This document shows, one piece after another, positions 24,201 through 38,010 of a DNA stretch of 64,000 nucleotides. Position 1 is the stretch's first letter, and each line of letters starts with the position of its first letter. The notes beneath the pieces were generated by a model that was given only the letters and a program-made list of their open reading frames with translations, searched no databases and was not told the DNA's origin. The translations under genes and the position numbers were made by a program. Origin of the DNA: Bromus sterilis (taxonomy: Eukaryota > Streptophyta > Magnoliopsida > Poales > Poaceae); contig OX465596.1 of assembly GCA_950022295.1 (NCBI GenBank), positions 1-64,000 on the forward strand, read 5' to 3'.

Positions 24201-25480
24201 CACCCTGGGGTTCGTAAATGGTGGAAATCACTCCGGGGAACCAAAACGGTGATTAATGGCCCATGAAACAGGCCAGAATCGGCCAAAACTGCGAGTGTTG
24301 ATGACCAGCACGTAAATGCACCCTGGGGTTCGTCAATGGTGGAAATCACTCCGGGGATCCAAAACGGTGATTAATAGCCCATGAAACAGGCCAGAATCGG
24401 CAAAAACTGCGAGCGTTGATGACCGGCACGTAAATGCACCCTTGGGTTCGTCAATGGTGGAAATCACTCCGGGGATCCAAAACGGTGATTAATAGCCCAT
24501 GTAACTGTGATTAATAGCCCATGAAACAGGCCAGAATCGGCCAAAACTGCGAATGCTGATGATCGGCACGTAAATGCACCCTGGGTTCGTAAATGGTGGA
24601 AATCACTCCGGGGAACCAAAACGGTGATTAATGGCCCATGAAACAGGCCAGAATCGGCCAAAACTGCGAGTGTTGATGACCGGCACGTAAATGTACCCTG
24701 GGTTCGTCAATGGTGGAAATCACTCCGGGGATCCAAAACGGTGATTAATAGCCCATGTAACTGTGATTAATAGCCCATGAAACAAGCCAGAATCGGCCAA
24801 AACTGCGAGTGTTGATGACCGGCACGTAAATGCACCCTGGGTTTCGTCAATGGTGGAAATCACTCCGGGGACCCAAAACGGTGATTAATAGCCCATGAAA
24901 CAGGCCAGAATCGGCCAAAACTGCGAGTGTTGATGACCGGCACGTAAATGCACCCTTGGGTTCGTCAATTGTGGAAATCACTCCAGGGACCCAAAACGGT
25001 GATTAATAGCCCATGAAACAGGCCAGAATCGGCCAAAACTGCGAATGCTGATGATCGGCACGTAAATGCACCCTGGGGTTCGTAAATGGTGGAAATCACT
25101 CCGGGGAACCAAAACGGTGATTAATGGCCCATGAAACAGGCCAGAATCGGCCAAAACTGCGAGTGTTGATGACCAGCACGTAAATGCACCCTGGGGTTTG
25201 TCAATGGTGGAAATCACTCCGGGGACCCAAAACGATGATTCATAGCCCATGAAACAGGCCAGAATCGGCCAAAACTGCGAGTGTTGATGACCGGCACGTA
25301 AATGCACCCTTGGGTTCGTCAATTGTGGAAATCACTCCAGGGACCCAAAACGGTGATTAATAGCCCATGAAACAGGCCAGAATCGGCCAAAACTGCGAGT
25401 GTTGATGACCGGCACGTAAATACACCCTTGGGTTCGTCAATGGTGGAAATCACTCCGGGTATCCAAAACGGTGATTAATA
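21300..25480. repeat. 1972-bp higher-order repeat made of 868- and 1104-bp parts
   Basis: A 7-unit part (868 bp) and a 9-unit part (1104 bp) alternate. The rare GCGAGCGTTGATG recurs at about 21,570 and 23,542, and AAACAAGCCAG with CCCTGGGTTTCG recur in step. The 9-unit part equals the 7-unit part plus two 118-bp units (236 bp). About 2.1 copies of the whole are present, and the 868 and 1104 spacings appear again at 28,546-29,414 and 34,975-36,079. Confidence 0.8.
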
Positions 25481-28404
25481 GCCCATGAAACAGGCCAGAA
25501 TCGGCCAAAACTGCGAGTGTTGATGACCGGCACGTAAATACACCCTGGGTTCGTCAATGGTGGAAATCACTCCGGGGATCCAAAACGGTGATTAATAGCC
25601 CATGTAACTGTGATTAATAGCCCATGAAACAGGCCAGAATCGGCCAAAACTGCGAATGCTGATGATCGGCACGTAAATGCACCCTGGGGTTCGTAAATGG
25701 TGGAAATCACTCCGGGGAACCAAAACGGTGATTAATGGCCCATGAAACAGGCCAGAATCGGCCAAAACTGCGAGTGTTGATGACCAGCACGTAAATGCAC
25801 CCTGGGGTTTGTCAATGGTGGAAATCACTCCGGGGACCCAAAACGATGATTCATAGCCCTTGAAACAGGCCAGAATCGGCCAAAACTGCGAGTGTTGATG
25901 ACCGGCACGTAAATGCACCCTTGGGTTCGTCAATTGTGGAAATCACTCCAGGGACCCAAAACGGTGATTAATAGCCCATGAAACAGGCCAGAATCGGCCA
26001 AAACTGCGAATGCTGATGATCAGCACGTAAATGCACCCTGGGGTTCGTAAATGGTGGAAATCACTCCGGGGAACCAAAACGGTGATTAATGGCCCATGAA
26101 ACAGGCCAGAATCGGCCAAAACTGCGAGTGTTGATGACCAGCACGTAAATGCACCCTGGGGTTTGTCAATGGTGGAAATCACTCCGGGGACCCAAAACGA
26201 TGATTCATAGCCCATGAAACAGGCCAGAATCGGCCAAAACTGCGAGTGTTGATGACCGGCACGTAAATGCACCCTTGGGTTCGTCAATTGTGGAAATCAC
26301 TCCAGGGACCCAAAACGGTGATTAATAGCCCATGAAACAGGCCAGAATCGGCCAAAACTGCGAGTGTTGATGACCGGCACGTAAATGCACCCTTGGGTTC
26401 GTCAATGGTGGAAATCACTCCGGGGATCCAAAACGGTGATTAATAGCCCATGTAACTGTGATTAATAGCCCATGAAACAGGCCAGAATCGGCCAAAACTG
26501 CGAATGCTGATGATCGGCACGTAAATGCACCCTGGGTTCGTAAATGGTGGAAATCACTCCGGGGAACCAAAACGGTGATTAATGGCCCATGAAACAGGCC
26601 AGAATCGGCCAAAACTGCGAGTGTTGATGACCGGCACGTAAATGTACCCTGGGTTCGTCAATGGTGGAAATCACTCCGGGGATCCAAAACGGTGATTAAT
26701 AGCCCATGTAACTGTGATTAATAGCCCATGAAACAAGCCAGAATCGGCCAAAACTGCGAGTGTTGATGACCGGCACGTAAATGCACCCTTGGGTTCGTCA
26801 ATTGTGGAAATCACTCCAGGGACCCAAAACGGTGATTAATAGCCCATGAAACAGGCCAGAATCGGCCAAAACTGCGAGTGTTGATGACCAGCACGTAAAT
26901 GCACCCTGGGTTCGTCAATGGTGGAAATCACTCCGGGGATCCAAAACGGTGATTAATAGCCCATGTAACTATGATTAATAGCCCATGAAACAGGCCAGAA
27001 TCGGCCAAAACTGCGAGTGTTGATGACCGGCACGTAAATACACCCTGGGTTCGTCAATGGTGGAAATCACTCCGGGGATCCAAAACGGTGATTAATAGCC
27101 CATGTAACTGTGATTAATAGCCCATGAAACAGGCCAGAATCGGCCAAAACTGCGAATGCTGATGATCGGCACGTAAATGCACCCTGGGGTTCGTAAATTG
27201 TGGAAATCACTCCGGGGAACCAAAACGGTGATTAATGGCCCATGAAACAGGCCAGAATCGGCCAAAACTGCGAGTGTTGATGACCAGCACGTAAATGCAC
27301 CCTGGGGTTTGTCAATGGTGGAAATCACTCCGGGGACCCAAAACGATGATTCATAGCCCTTGAAACAGGCCAGAATCGGCCAAAACTGCGAGTGTTGATG
27401 ACCGGCACGTAAATGCACCCTTGGGTTCGTCAATTGTGGAAATCACTCCAGGGACCCAAAACGGTGATTAATAGCCCATGAAACAGGCCAGAATCAGCCA
27501 AAACTGCGAATGCTGATGATCAGCACGTAAATGCACCCTGGGGTTCGTAAATGGTGGAAATCACTCCGGGGAACCAAAACGGTGATTAATGGCCCATGAA
27601 ACAGGCCAGAATCGGCCAAAACTGCGAGTGTTGATGACCAGCACGTAAATGCACCCTGGGGTTTGTCAATGGTGGAAATCACTCCGGGGACCCAAAACGA
27701 TGATTCATAGCCCATGAAACAGGCCAGAATCGGCCAAAACTGCGAGTGTTGATGACCGGCACGTAAATGCACCCTTGGGTTCGTCAATTGTGGAAATCAC
27801 TCCAGGGACCCAAAACGGTGATTAATAGCCCATGAAACAGGCCAGAATCGGCCAAAACTGCGAGTGTTGATGACCGGCACGTAAATGCACCCTTGGGTTC
27901 GTCAATGGTGGAAATCACTCCGGGGATCCAAAACGGTGATTAATAGCCCATGTAACTGTGATTAATAGCCCATGAAACAGGCCAGAATCGGCCAAAACTG
28001 CGAATGCTGATGATCGGCACGTAAATGCACCCTGGGTTCGTAAATGGTGGAAATCACTCCGGGGAACAAAAACGGTGATTAATGGCCCATGAAACAGGCC
28101 AGAATCGGCCAAAACTGCGAGTGTTGATGACCGGCACGTAAATGTACCCTGGGTTCGTCAATGGTGGAAATCACTCCGGGGATCCAAAACGGTGATTAAT
28201 AGCCCATGTAACTGTGATTAATAGCCCATGAAACAAGCCAGAATCGGCCAAAACTGCGAGTGTTGATGACCGGCACGTAAATGCACCCTGGGTTTCGTCA
28301 ATGGTGGAAATCACTCCGGGGACCCAAAACGGTGATTAATAGCCCATGAAACAGGCCAGAATCGGCCAAAACTGCGAGTGTTGATGACCAGCACGTAAAT
28401 GCAC
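23455..28404. repeat. Copy 1 of a 4.95-kb tandem duplication (block B)
   Basis: This stretch, about 41 units, is repeated immediately to its right. Unit order and rare variants (GGGTATCC at 25,459, ATTGTGG after TTCGTAA at about 27,196, AATCAGCC at about 27,492) are shared with copy 2. A private change here is GGGGAACAAAAACGG at about 28,063. Confidence 0.8.
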
Positions 28405-31400
28405 CCTGGGTTCGTCAATGGTGGAAATCACTCCGGGGATCCAAAACGGTGATTAATAGCCCATGAAACAGGCCAGAATCGGCAAAAACTGCGAGCGTTG
28501 ATGACCGGCACGTAAATGCACCCTTGGGTTCGTCAATGGTGGAAATCACTCCGGGGATCCAAAACGGTGATTAATAGCCCATGTAACTGTGATTAATAGC
28601 CCATGAAACAGGCCAGAATCGGCCAAAACTGCGAATGCTGATGATCGGCACGTAAATGCACCCTGGGTTCGTAAATGGTGGAAATCACTCCGGGGAACCA
28701 AAACGGTGATTAATGGCCCATGAAACAGGCCAGAATCGGCCAAAACTGCGAGTGTTGATGACCGGCACGTAAATGTACCCTGGGTTCGTCAATGGTGGAA
28801 ATCACTCCGGGGATCCAAAACGGTGATTAATAGCCCATGTAACTGTGATTAATAGCCCATGAAACAAGCCAGAATCGGCCAAAACTGCGAGTGTTGATGA
28901 CCGACACGTAAATGCACCCTGGGTTTCGTCAATGGTGGAAATCACTCCGGGGACCCAAAACGGTGATTAATAGCCCATGAAACAGGCCAGAATCGGCCAA
29001 AACTGCGAGTGTTGATGACCGGCACGTAAATGCACCCTTGGGTTCGTCAATTGTGGAAATCACTCCAGGGACCCAAAACGGTGATTAATAGCCCATGAAA
29101 CAGGCCAGAATCGGCCAAAACTGCGAATGCTGATGATCGGCACGTAAATGCACCCTGGGGTTCGTAAATGGTGGAAATCACTCCGGGGAACCAAAACGGT
29201 GATTAATGGCCCATGAAACAGGCCAGAATCGGCCAAAACTGCGAGTGTTGATGACCAGCACGTAAATGCACCCTGGGGTTCGTCAATGGTGGAAATCACT
29301 CCGGGGATCCAAAACGGTGATTAATAGCCCATGAAACAGGCCAGAATCGGCAAAAACTGCGAGCGTTGATGACCGGCACGTAAATGCACCCTTGGGTTCG
29401 TCAATGGTGGAAATCACTCCGGGGATCCAAAACGGTGATTAATAGCCCATGTAACTGTGATTAATAGCCCATGAAACAGGCCAGAATCGGCCAAAACTGC
29501 GAATGCTGATGATCGGCACGTAAATGCACCCTGGGTTCGTAAATGGTGGAAATCACTCCGGGGAACCAAAACGGTGATTAATGGCCCATGAAACAGGCCA
29601 GAATCGGCCAAAACTGCGAGTGTTGATGACCGGCACGTAAATGTACCCTGGGTTCGTCAATGGTGGAAATCACTCCGGGGATCCAAAACGGTGATTAATA
29701 GCCCATGTAACTGTGATTAATAGCCCATGAAACAAGCCAGAATCGGCCAAAACTGCGAGTGTTGATGACCGGCACGTAAATGCACCCTGGGTTTCGTCAA
29801 TGGTGGAAATCACTCCGGGGACCCAAAACGGTGATTAATAGCCCATGAAACAGGCCAGAATCGGCCAAAACTGCGAGTGTTGATGACCGGCACGTAAATG
29901 CACCCTTGGGTTCGTCAATTGTGGAAATCACTCCAGGGACCCAAAACGGTGATTAATAGCCCATGAAACAGGCCAGAATCGGCCAAAACTGCGAATGCTG
30001 ATGATCGGCACGTAAATGCACCCTGGGGTTCGTAAATGGTGGAAATCACTCCGGGGAACCAAAACGGTGATTAATGGCCCATGAAACAGGCCAGAATCGG
30101 CCAAAACTGCGAGTGTTGATGACCGGCACGTAAATGCACCCTTGGGTTCGTCAATTGTGGAAATCACTCCAGGGACCCAAAACGGTGATTAATAGCCCAT
30201 GAAACAGGCCAGAATCGGCCAAAACTGCGAGTGTTGATGACCGGCACGTAAATACACCCTTGGGTTCGTCAATGGTGGAAATCACTCCGGGTATCCAAAA
30301 CGGTGATTAATAGCCCATGAAACAGGCCAGAATCGGCCAAAACTGCGAGGGTTGATGACCGGCACGTAAATACACCCTGGGTTCGTCAATGGTGGAAATC
30401 ACTCCGGGGATCCAAAACGGTGATTAATAGCCCATGTAACTGTGATTAATAGCCCATGAAACAGGCCAGAATCGGCCAAAACTGCGAATGCTGATGATCG
30501 GCACGTAAATGCACCCTGGGGTTCGTAAATGGTGGAAATCACTCCGGGGAACCAAAACGGTGATTAATGGCCCATGAAACAGGCCAGAATCGGCCAAAAC
30601 TGCGAGTGTTGATGACCAGCACGTAAATGCACCCTGGGGTTTGTCAATGGTGGAAATCACTCCGGGGACCCAAAACGATGATTCATAGCCCTTGAAACAG
30701 GCCAGAATCGGCCAAAACTGCGAGTGTTGATGACCGGCACGTAAATGCACCCTTGGGTTCGTCAATTGTGGAAATCACTCCAGGGACCCAAAACGGTGAT
30801 TAATAGCCCATGAAACAGGCCAGAATCGGCCAAAACTGCGAATGCTGATGATCAGCACGTAAATGCACCCTGGGGTTCGTAAATGGTGGAAATCACTCCG
30901 GGGAACCAAAACGGTGATTAATGGCCCATGAAACAGGCCAGAATCGGCCAAAACTGCGAGTGTTGATGACCAGCACGTAAATGCACCCTGGGGTTTGTCA
31001 ATGGTGGAAATCACTCCGGGGACCCAAAACGATGATTCATAGCCCATGAAACAGGCCAGAATCGGCCAAAACTGCGAGTGTTGATGACCGGCACGTAAAT
31101 GCACCCTTGGGTTCGTCAATTGTGGAAATCACTCCAGGGACCCAAAACGGTGATTAATAGCCCATGAAACAGGCCAGAATCGGCCAAAACTGCGAGTGTT
31201 GATGACCGGCACGTAAATGCACCCTTGGGTTCGTCAATGGTGGAAATCACTCCGGGGATCCAAAACGGTGATTAATAGCCCATGTAACTGTGATTAATAG
31301 CCCATGAAACAGGCCAGAATCGGCCAAAACTGCGAATGCTGATGATCGGCACGTAAATGCACCCTGGGTTCGTAAATGGTGGAAATCACTCCGGGGAACC

Positions 31401-33104
31401 AAAACGGTGATTAATGGCCCATGAAACAGGCCAGAATCGGCCAAAACTGCGAGTGTTGATGACCGGCACGTAAATGTACCCTGGGTTCGTCAATGGTGGA
31501 AATCACTCCGGGGATCCAAAACGGTGATTAATAGCCCATGTAACTGTGATTAATAGCCCATGAAACAAGCCAGAATCGGCCAAAACTGCGAGTGTTGATG
31601 ACCGGCACGTAAATGCACCCTGGGTTCGTCAATGGTGGAAATCACTCCGGGGATCCAAAACGGTGATTAATAGCCCATGTAACTATGATTAATAGCCCAT
31701 GAAACAGGCCAGAATCGGCCAAAACTGCGAGTGTTGATGACCGGCACGTAAATACACCCTGGGTTCGTCAATGGTGGAAATCACTCCGGGGATCCAAAAC
31801 GGTGATTAATAGCCCATGTAACTGTGATTAATAGCCCATGAAACAGGCCAGAATCGGCCAAAACTGCGAATGCTGATGATCGGCACGTAAATGCACCCTG
31901 GGGTTCGTAAATTGTGGAAATCACTCCGGGGAACCAAAACGGTGATTAATGGCCCATGAAACAGGCCAGAATCGGCCAAAACTGCGAGTGTTGATGACCA
32001 GCACGTAAATGCACCCTGGGGTTTGTCAATGGTGGAAATCACTCCGGGGACCCAAAACGATGATTCATAGCCCTTGAAACAGGCCAGAATCGGCCAAAAC
32101 TGCGAGTGTTGATGACCGGCACGTAAATGCACCCTTGGGTTCGTCAATTGTGGAAATCACTCCAGGGACCCAAAACGGTGATTAATAGCCCATGAAACAG
32201 GCCAGAATCAGCCAAAACTGCGAATGCTGATGATCAGCACGTAAATGCACCCTGGGGTTCGTAAATGGTGGAAATCACTCCGGGGAACCAAAACGGTGAT
32301 TAATGGCCCATGAAACAGGCCAGAATCGGCCAAAACTGCGAGTGTTGATGACCAGCACGTAAATGCACCCTGGGGTTTGTCAATGGTGGAAATCACTCCG
32401 GGGACCCAAAACGATGATTCATAGCCCATGAAACAGGCCAGAATCGGCCAAAACTGCGAGTGTTGATGACCGGCACGTAAATGCACCCTTGGGTTCGTCA
32501 ATTGTGGAAATCACTCCAGGGACCCAAAACGGTGATTAATAGCCCATGAAACAGGCCAGAATCGGCCAAAACTGCGAGTGTTGATGACCGGCACGTAAAT
32601 GCACCCTTGGGTTCGTCAATGGTGGAAATCACTCCGGGGATCCAAAACGGTGATTAATAGCCCATGTAACTGTGATTAATAGCCCATGAAACAGGCCAGA
32701 ATCGGCCAAAACTGCGAATGCTGATGATCGGCACGTAAATGCACCCTGGGTTCGTAAATGGTGGAAATCACTCCGGGGAACCAAAACGGTGATTAATGGC
32801 CCATGAAACAGGCCAGAATCGGCCAAAACTGCGAGTGTTGATGACCGGCACGTAAATGTACCCTGGGTTCGTCAATGGTGGAAATCACTCCGGGGATCCA
32901 AAACGGTGATTAATAGCCCATGTAACTGTGATTAATAGCCCATGAAACAAGCCAGAATCGGCCAAAACTGCGAGTGTTGATGACCGGCACGTAAATGCAC
33001 CCTGGGTTTCGTCAATGGTGGAAATCACTCCGGGGACCCAAAACGGTGATTAATAGCCCATGAAACAGGCCAGAATCGGCCAAAACTGCGAGTGTTGATG
33101 ACCG
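28405..33104. repeat. Copy 2 of the 4.95-kb tandem duplication (block B)
   Basis: Alignment to copy 1 holds at spacing 4950 to about 30,070, then 4832 to about 31,600, then 4714 to the end near 33,104. Each step is exactly 118 bp, so copy 2 lacks two single units relative to copy 1, or copy 1 gained them. A private change is GCGAGGGTTGATG at about 30,347. The near identity implies a recent event, or an assembly artefact that must be excluded. Confidence 0.8.
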
Positions 33105-36100
33105 GCACGTAAATGCACCCTTGGGTTCGTCAATTGTGGAAATCACTCCAGGGACCCAAAACGGTGATTAATAGCCCATGAAACAGGCCAGAATCGGCCA
33201 AAACTGCGAATGCTGATGATCGGCACGTAAATGCACCCTGGGGTTCGTAAATGGTGGAAATCACTCCGGGGAACCAAAACGGTGATTAATGGCCCATGAA
33301 ACAGGCCAGAATCGGCCAAAACTGCGAGTGTTGATGACCAGCACGTAAATGCACCCTGGGGTTTGTCAATGGTGGAAATCACTCCGGGGACCCAAAACGA
33401 TGATTCATAGCCCATGAAACAGGCCAGAATCGGCCAAAACTGCGAGTGTTGATGACCGGCACGTAAATGCACCCTTGGGTTCGTCAATTGTGGAAATCAC
33501 TCCAGGGACCCAAAACGGTGATTAATAGCCCATGAAACAGGCCAGAATCGGCCAAAACTGCGAATGCTGATGATCAGCACGTAAATGCACCCTGGGGTTC
33601 GTAAATGGTGGAAATCACTCCGGGGAACCAAAACGGTGATTAATGGCCCATGAAACAGGCCAGAATCGGCCAAAACTGCGAGTGTTGATGACCAGCACGT
33701 AAATGCACCCTGGGGTTTGTCAATGGTGGAAATCACTCCGGGGACCCAAAACGATGATTCATAGCCCATGAAACAGGCCAGAATCGGCCAAAACTGCGAG
33801 TGTTGATGACCGGCACGTAAATGCACCCTTGGGTTCGTCAATTGTGGAAATCACTCCAGGGACCCAAAACGGTGATTAATAGCCCATGAAACAGGCCAGA
33901 ATCGGCCAAAACTGCGAGTGTTGATGACCGGCACGTAAATGCACCCTTGGGTTCGTCAATGGTGGAAATCACTCCGGGGATCCAAAACGGTGATTAATAG
34001 CCCATGTAACTGTGATTAATAGCCCATGAAACAGGCCAGAATCGGCCAAAACTGCGAATGCTGATGATCGGCACGTAAATGCACCCTGGGTTCGTAAATG
34101 GTGGAAATCACTCCGGGGAACCAAAACGGTGATTAATGGCCCATGAAACAGGCCAGAATCGGCCAAAACTGCGAGTGTTGATGACCGGCACGTAAATGTA
34201 CCCTGGGTTCGTCAATGGTGGAAATCACTCCGGGGATCCAAAACGGTGATTAATAGCCCATGTAACTGTGATTAATAGCCCATGAAACAAGCCAGAATCG
34301 GCCAAAACTGCGAGTGTTGATGACCGGCACGTAAATGCACCCTGGGTTTCGTCAATGGTGGAAATCACTCCGGGGACCCAAAACGGTGATTAATAGCCCA
34401 TGAAACAGGCCAGAATCGGCCAAAACTGCGAGTGTTGATGACCGGCACGTAAATGCACCCTTGGGTTCGTCAATTGTGGAAATCACTCCAGGGACCCAAA
34501 ACGGTGATTAATAGCCCATGAAACAGGCCAGAATCGGCCAAAACTGCGAATGCTGATGATCGGCACGTAAATGCACCCTGGGTTCGTAAATGGTGGAAAT
34601 CACTCCGGGGAACCAAAACGGTGATTAATGGCCCATGAAACAGGCCAGAATCGGCCAAAACTGCGAGTGTTGATGACCGGCACGTAAATGTACCCTGGGT
34701 TCGTCAATGGTGGAAATCACTCCGGGGATCCAAAACGGTGATTAATAGCCCATGTAACTGTGATTAATAGCCCATGAAACAAGCCAGAATCGGCCAAAAC
34801 TGCGAGTGTTGATGACCGGCACGTAAATGCACCCTGGGTTTCGTCAATGGTGGAAATCACTCCGGGGACCCAAAACGGTGATTAATAGCCCATGAAACAG
34901 GCCAGAATCGGCCAAAACTGCGAGTGTTGATGACCGGCACGTAAATGCACCCTTGGGTTCGTCAATTGTGGAAATCACTCCAGGGACCCAAAACGGTGAT
35001 TAATAGCCCATGAAACAGGCCAGAATCGGCCAAAACTGCGAATGCTGATGATCGGCACGTAAATGCACCCTGGGGTTCGTAAATGGTGGAAATCACTCCG
35101 GGGAACCAAAACGGTGATTAATGGCCCATGAAACAGGCCAGAATCGGCCAAAACTGCGAGTGTTGATGACCAGCACGTAAATGCACCCTGGGGTTTGTCA
35201 ATGGTGGAAATCACTCCGGGGACCCAAAACGATGATTCATAGCCCATGAAACAGGCCAGAATCGGCCAAAACTGCGAGTGTTGATGACCGGCACGTAAAT
35301 GCACCCTTGGGTTCGTCAATTGTGGAAATCACTCCAGGGACCCAAAACGGTGATTAATAGCCCATGAAACAGGCCAGAATCGGCCAAAACTGCGAGTGTT
35401 GATGACCGGCACGTAAATACACCCTTGGGTTCGTCAATGGTGGAAATCACTCCGGGGATCCAAAACGGTGATTAATAGCCCATGAAACAGGCCAGAATCG
35501 GCCAAAACTGCGAGCGTTGATGACCGGCACGTAAATGCACCCTTGGGTTCGTCAATGGTGGAAATCACTCCGGGGATCCAAAACGGTGATTAATAGCCCA
35601 TGTAACTGTGATTAATAGCCCATGAAACAGGCCAGAATCGGCCAAAACTGCGAATGCTGATGATCGGCACGTAAATGCACCCTGGGTTCGTAAATGGTGG
35701 AAATCACTCCGGGGAACCAAAACGGTGATTAATGGCCCTTGAAACAGGCCAGAATCGGCCAAAACTGCGAGTGTTGATGACCGGCACGTAAATGTACCCT
35801 GGGTTCGTCAATGGTGGAAATCACTCCGGGGATCCAAAACGGTGATTAATAGCCCATGTAACTGTGATTAATAGCCCATGAAACAAGCCAGAATCGGCCA
35901 AAACTGCGAGTGTTGATGAGCGGCACGTAAATGCACCCTGGGTTTCGTCAATGGTGGAAATCACTCCGGGGACCCAAAACGGTGATTAATAGCCCATGAA
36001 ACAGGCCAGAATCGGCCAAAACTGCGAGTGTTGATGACCGGCACGTAAATGCACCCTTGGGTTCGTCAATTGTGGAAATCACTCCAGGGACCCAAAACGG

Positions 36101-36729
36101 TGATTAATAGCCCATGAAACAGGCCAGAATCGGCCAAAACTGCGAATGCTGATGATCGGCACGTAAATGCACCCTGGGGTTCGTAAATGGTGGAAATCAC
36201 TCCGGGGAACCAAAACGGTGATTAATGGCCCATGAAACAGGCCAGAATCGGCCAAAACTGCGAGTGTTGATGACCAGCACGTAAATGCACCCTGGGGTTT
36301 GTCAATGGTGGAAATCACTCCGGGGACCCAAAACGATGATTCATAGCCCATGAAACAGGCCAGAATCGGCCAAAACTGCGAGTGTTGATGACCGGCACGT
36401 AAATGCACCCTTGGGTTCGTCAATTGTGGAAATCACTCCAGGGACCCAAAACGGTGATTAATAGCCCATGAAACAGGCCAGAATCGGCCAAAACTGCGAG
36501 TGTTGATGACCGGCACGTAAATACACCCTTGGGTTCGTCAATGGTGGAAATCACTCCGGGGATCCAAAACGGTGATTAATAGCCCATGAAACAGGCCAGA
36601 ATCGGCCAAAACTGCGAGTGTTGATGACCGGCACGTAAATACACCCTGGGTTCGTCAATGGTGGAAATCACTCCGGGGATCCAAAACGGTGATTAATAGC
36701 CCATGTAACTGTGATTAATAGCCCATGAA

Positions 36730-36860
36730 ACAGGCCAGAATCGGCCAAAACTGCGAATGCTAATGATCGGCACGTAAATGCACCCTGGGGTTCGTAAATG
36801 GTGGAAATCACTCCGGGGACTCAAAACGGTGATTAATAGCCCATGTAACTTTGATTAAAA
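36730..36860. repeat. Hybrid unit at the B/C boundary
   Basis: The left part carries block B markers (GCGAATGCTAATGATCGGC, then TTCGTAAATGG at about 36,791). The right part is block C type (GGGGACTCAAAACGG from 36,814, then TAACTTTG near 36,846). The exchange point lies between about 36,800 and 36,815. GCTAATGATC here is a private change of the usual GCTGATGATC. Confidence 0.75.
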
Positions 36861-38010
36861 GCCCATGAAACAGGCCAGAATCGGCCAAAACTGCGAGTGT
36901 TGATGACCGGCACGTAAATGCACCCTAGGATTCGTCAATGGTGGAAATCACTACGGGGACCCAAAACGGTGATTAATAGCCCATGTAACAGTTATTAAAA
37001 TCCCATGAAACAGGCCAGAATCGGCCAAAACTGCGAGTGTTGATGACCGGCACGTAAATGCACCCTAGGGTTCGTCAATGGTGGAAATCACTACGGGGAC
37101 CCAAAACGGTGATTAATTGCCCATGTAACAGTGATTAATAGCCCTTGAAACAGGCCAGAATCGGCCAAAACTGCGAGTGTTGATAACCGACACGTAAATA
37201 CAACCTGGGGTTCGACAATGGTGGAAATCACTCCGGGGACTCAAAACGGTGATTAATAGCCCATGTAACAGTGATTAATAGCCCATGAAACAGGCCAGAA
37301 TCGGCCAAAACTGCGAGTGTTGATGACCGGCACGTAAATGCACCCTAGGGTTCGTCAATGGAGGAAATCACTACGGGGACCCAAAACGGTGATTAATAGC
37401 CCATGTAACTGTGATTAATAGCCCTTGAAACAGGCCAGAATCGGCCAAAACTGCGAGTGTTGATGACCGGCACGTAAACGCAACCTGGGGTTCGACAATG
37501 GTGGAAATCACTCCGGGGACTCAAAACGGTGATTAATAGCCCATGTAACTTTGATTAATAGCCCATGAAACAGGCCAGAAACGGACAAAACTGCGAGTGT
37601 TGATGACCGACACGTAAAGACAACCTGGGGTTCGTCAATGGTGGAAATCACTCCGGGGACTCAAAACGGTGATTAATAGCCCATGTAACTTTGATTAATA
37701 GCCCATGAAACAGGCCAGAATCGGCCAAAACTGCGAGTGTTGATGACCGGCACATAAATGCACCCTAGGGTTCGTCAATGGTGGAAATCACTACGGGGAC
37801 CCAAAACGGTGATTAATAGCCCATTTAACAGTGATTAATAGCCCATGAAACAGGCCAGAATCGGACAAAACTGCGAGTGTTGATGACCGGCACGTAAACG
37901 CAACCTGGGGTTCGACAATGGTGGAAATCACTCCGGGGACTCAAAACGGTGATTAATAGCCCATGTAACTTTGATTAATAGCCCATGAAACAGGCCAGAA
38001 ACGGAAAAAA

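Larger units (their letters stand above)
11898..36815. repeat. Array block B: mainly 118-bp units with GGATCC
   Basis: The block opens with CCCTGGGTTCG and GGGGATCCAAAACGG at 11,897-11,940 and closes inside one unit at about 36,800-36,815. Its units lack CCCTAGGG. Instead they carry CCCTGGGG, CCCTTGGG or CCCTGGG, and recurrent variants GCGAATGCTGATGATCGGC with TTCGTAAATGG and GGGGAACC; TTCGTCAATTGTGG with CTCCAGGGACCC; and ACGATGATTCATAGCCC. Long (139-140-bp) units stand mostly just after a GGATCC unit and carry TAACTGTG. Many units therefore hold a BamHI recognition site absent from blocks A and C as far as I looked. Confidence 0.85.

Noticed and set aside
6318..36423. Dozens of minus-strand reading frames of 62-114 codons with nearly identical translations
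   Set aside because: They are translations of the satellite unit. The unit length is not a multiple of three, so frames last only one to three units, stop at every 22-bp duplication, and repeat with the array. No codon bias, promoter or family match supports a protein.
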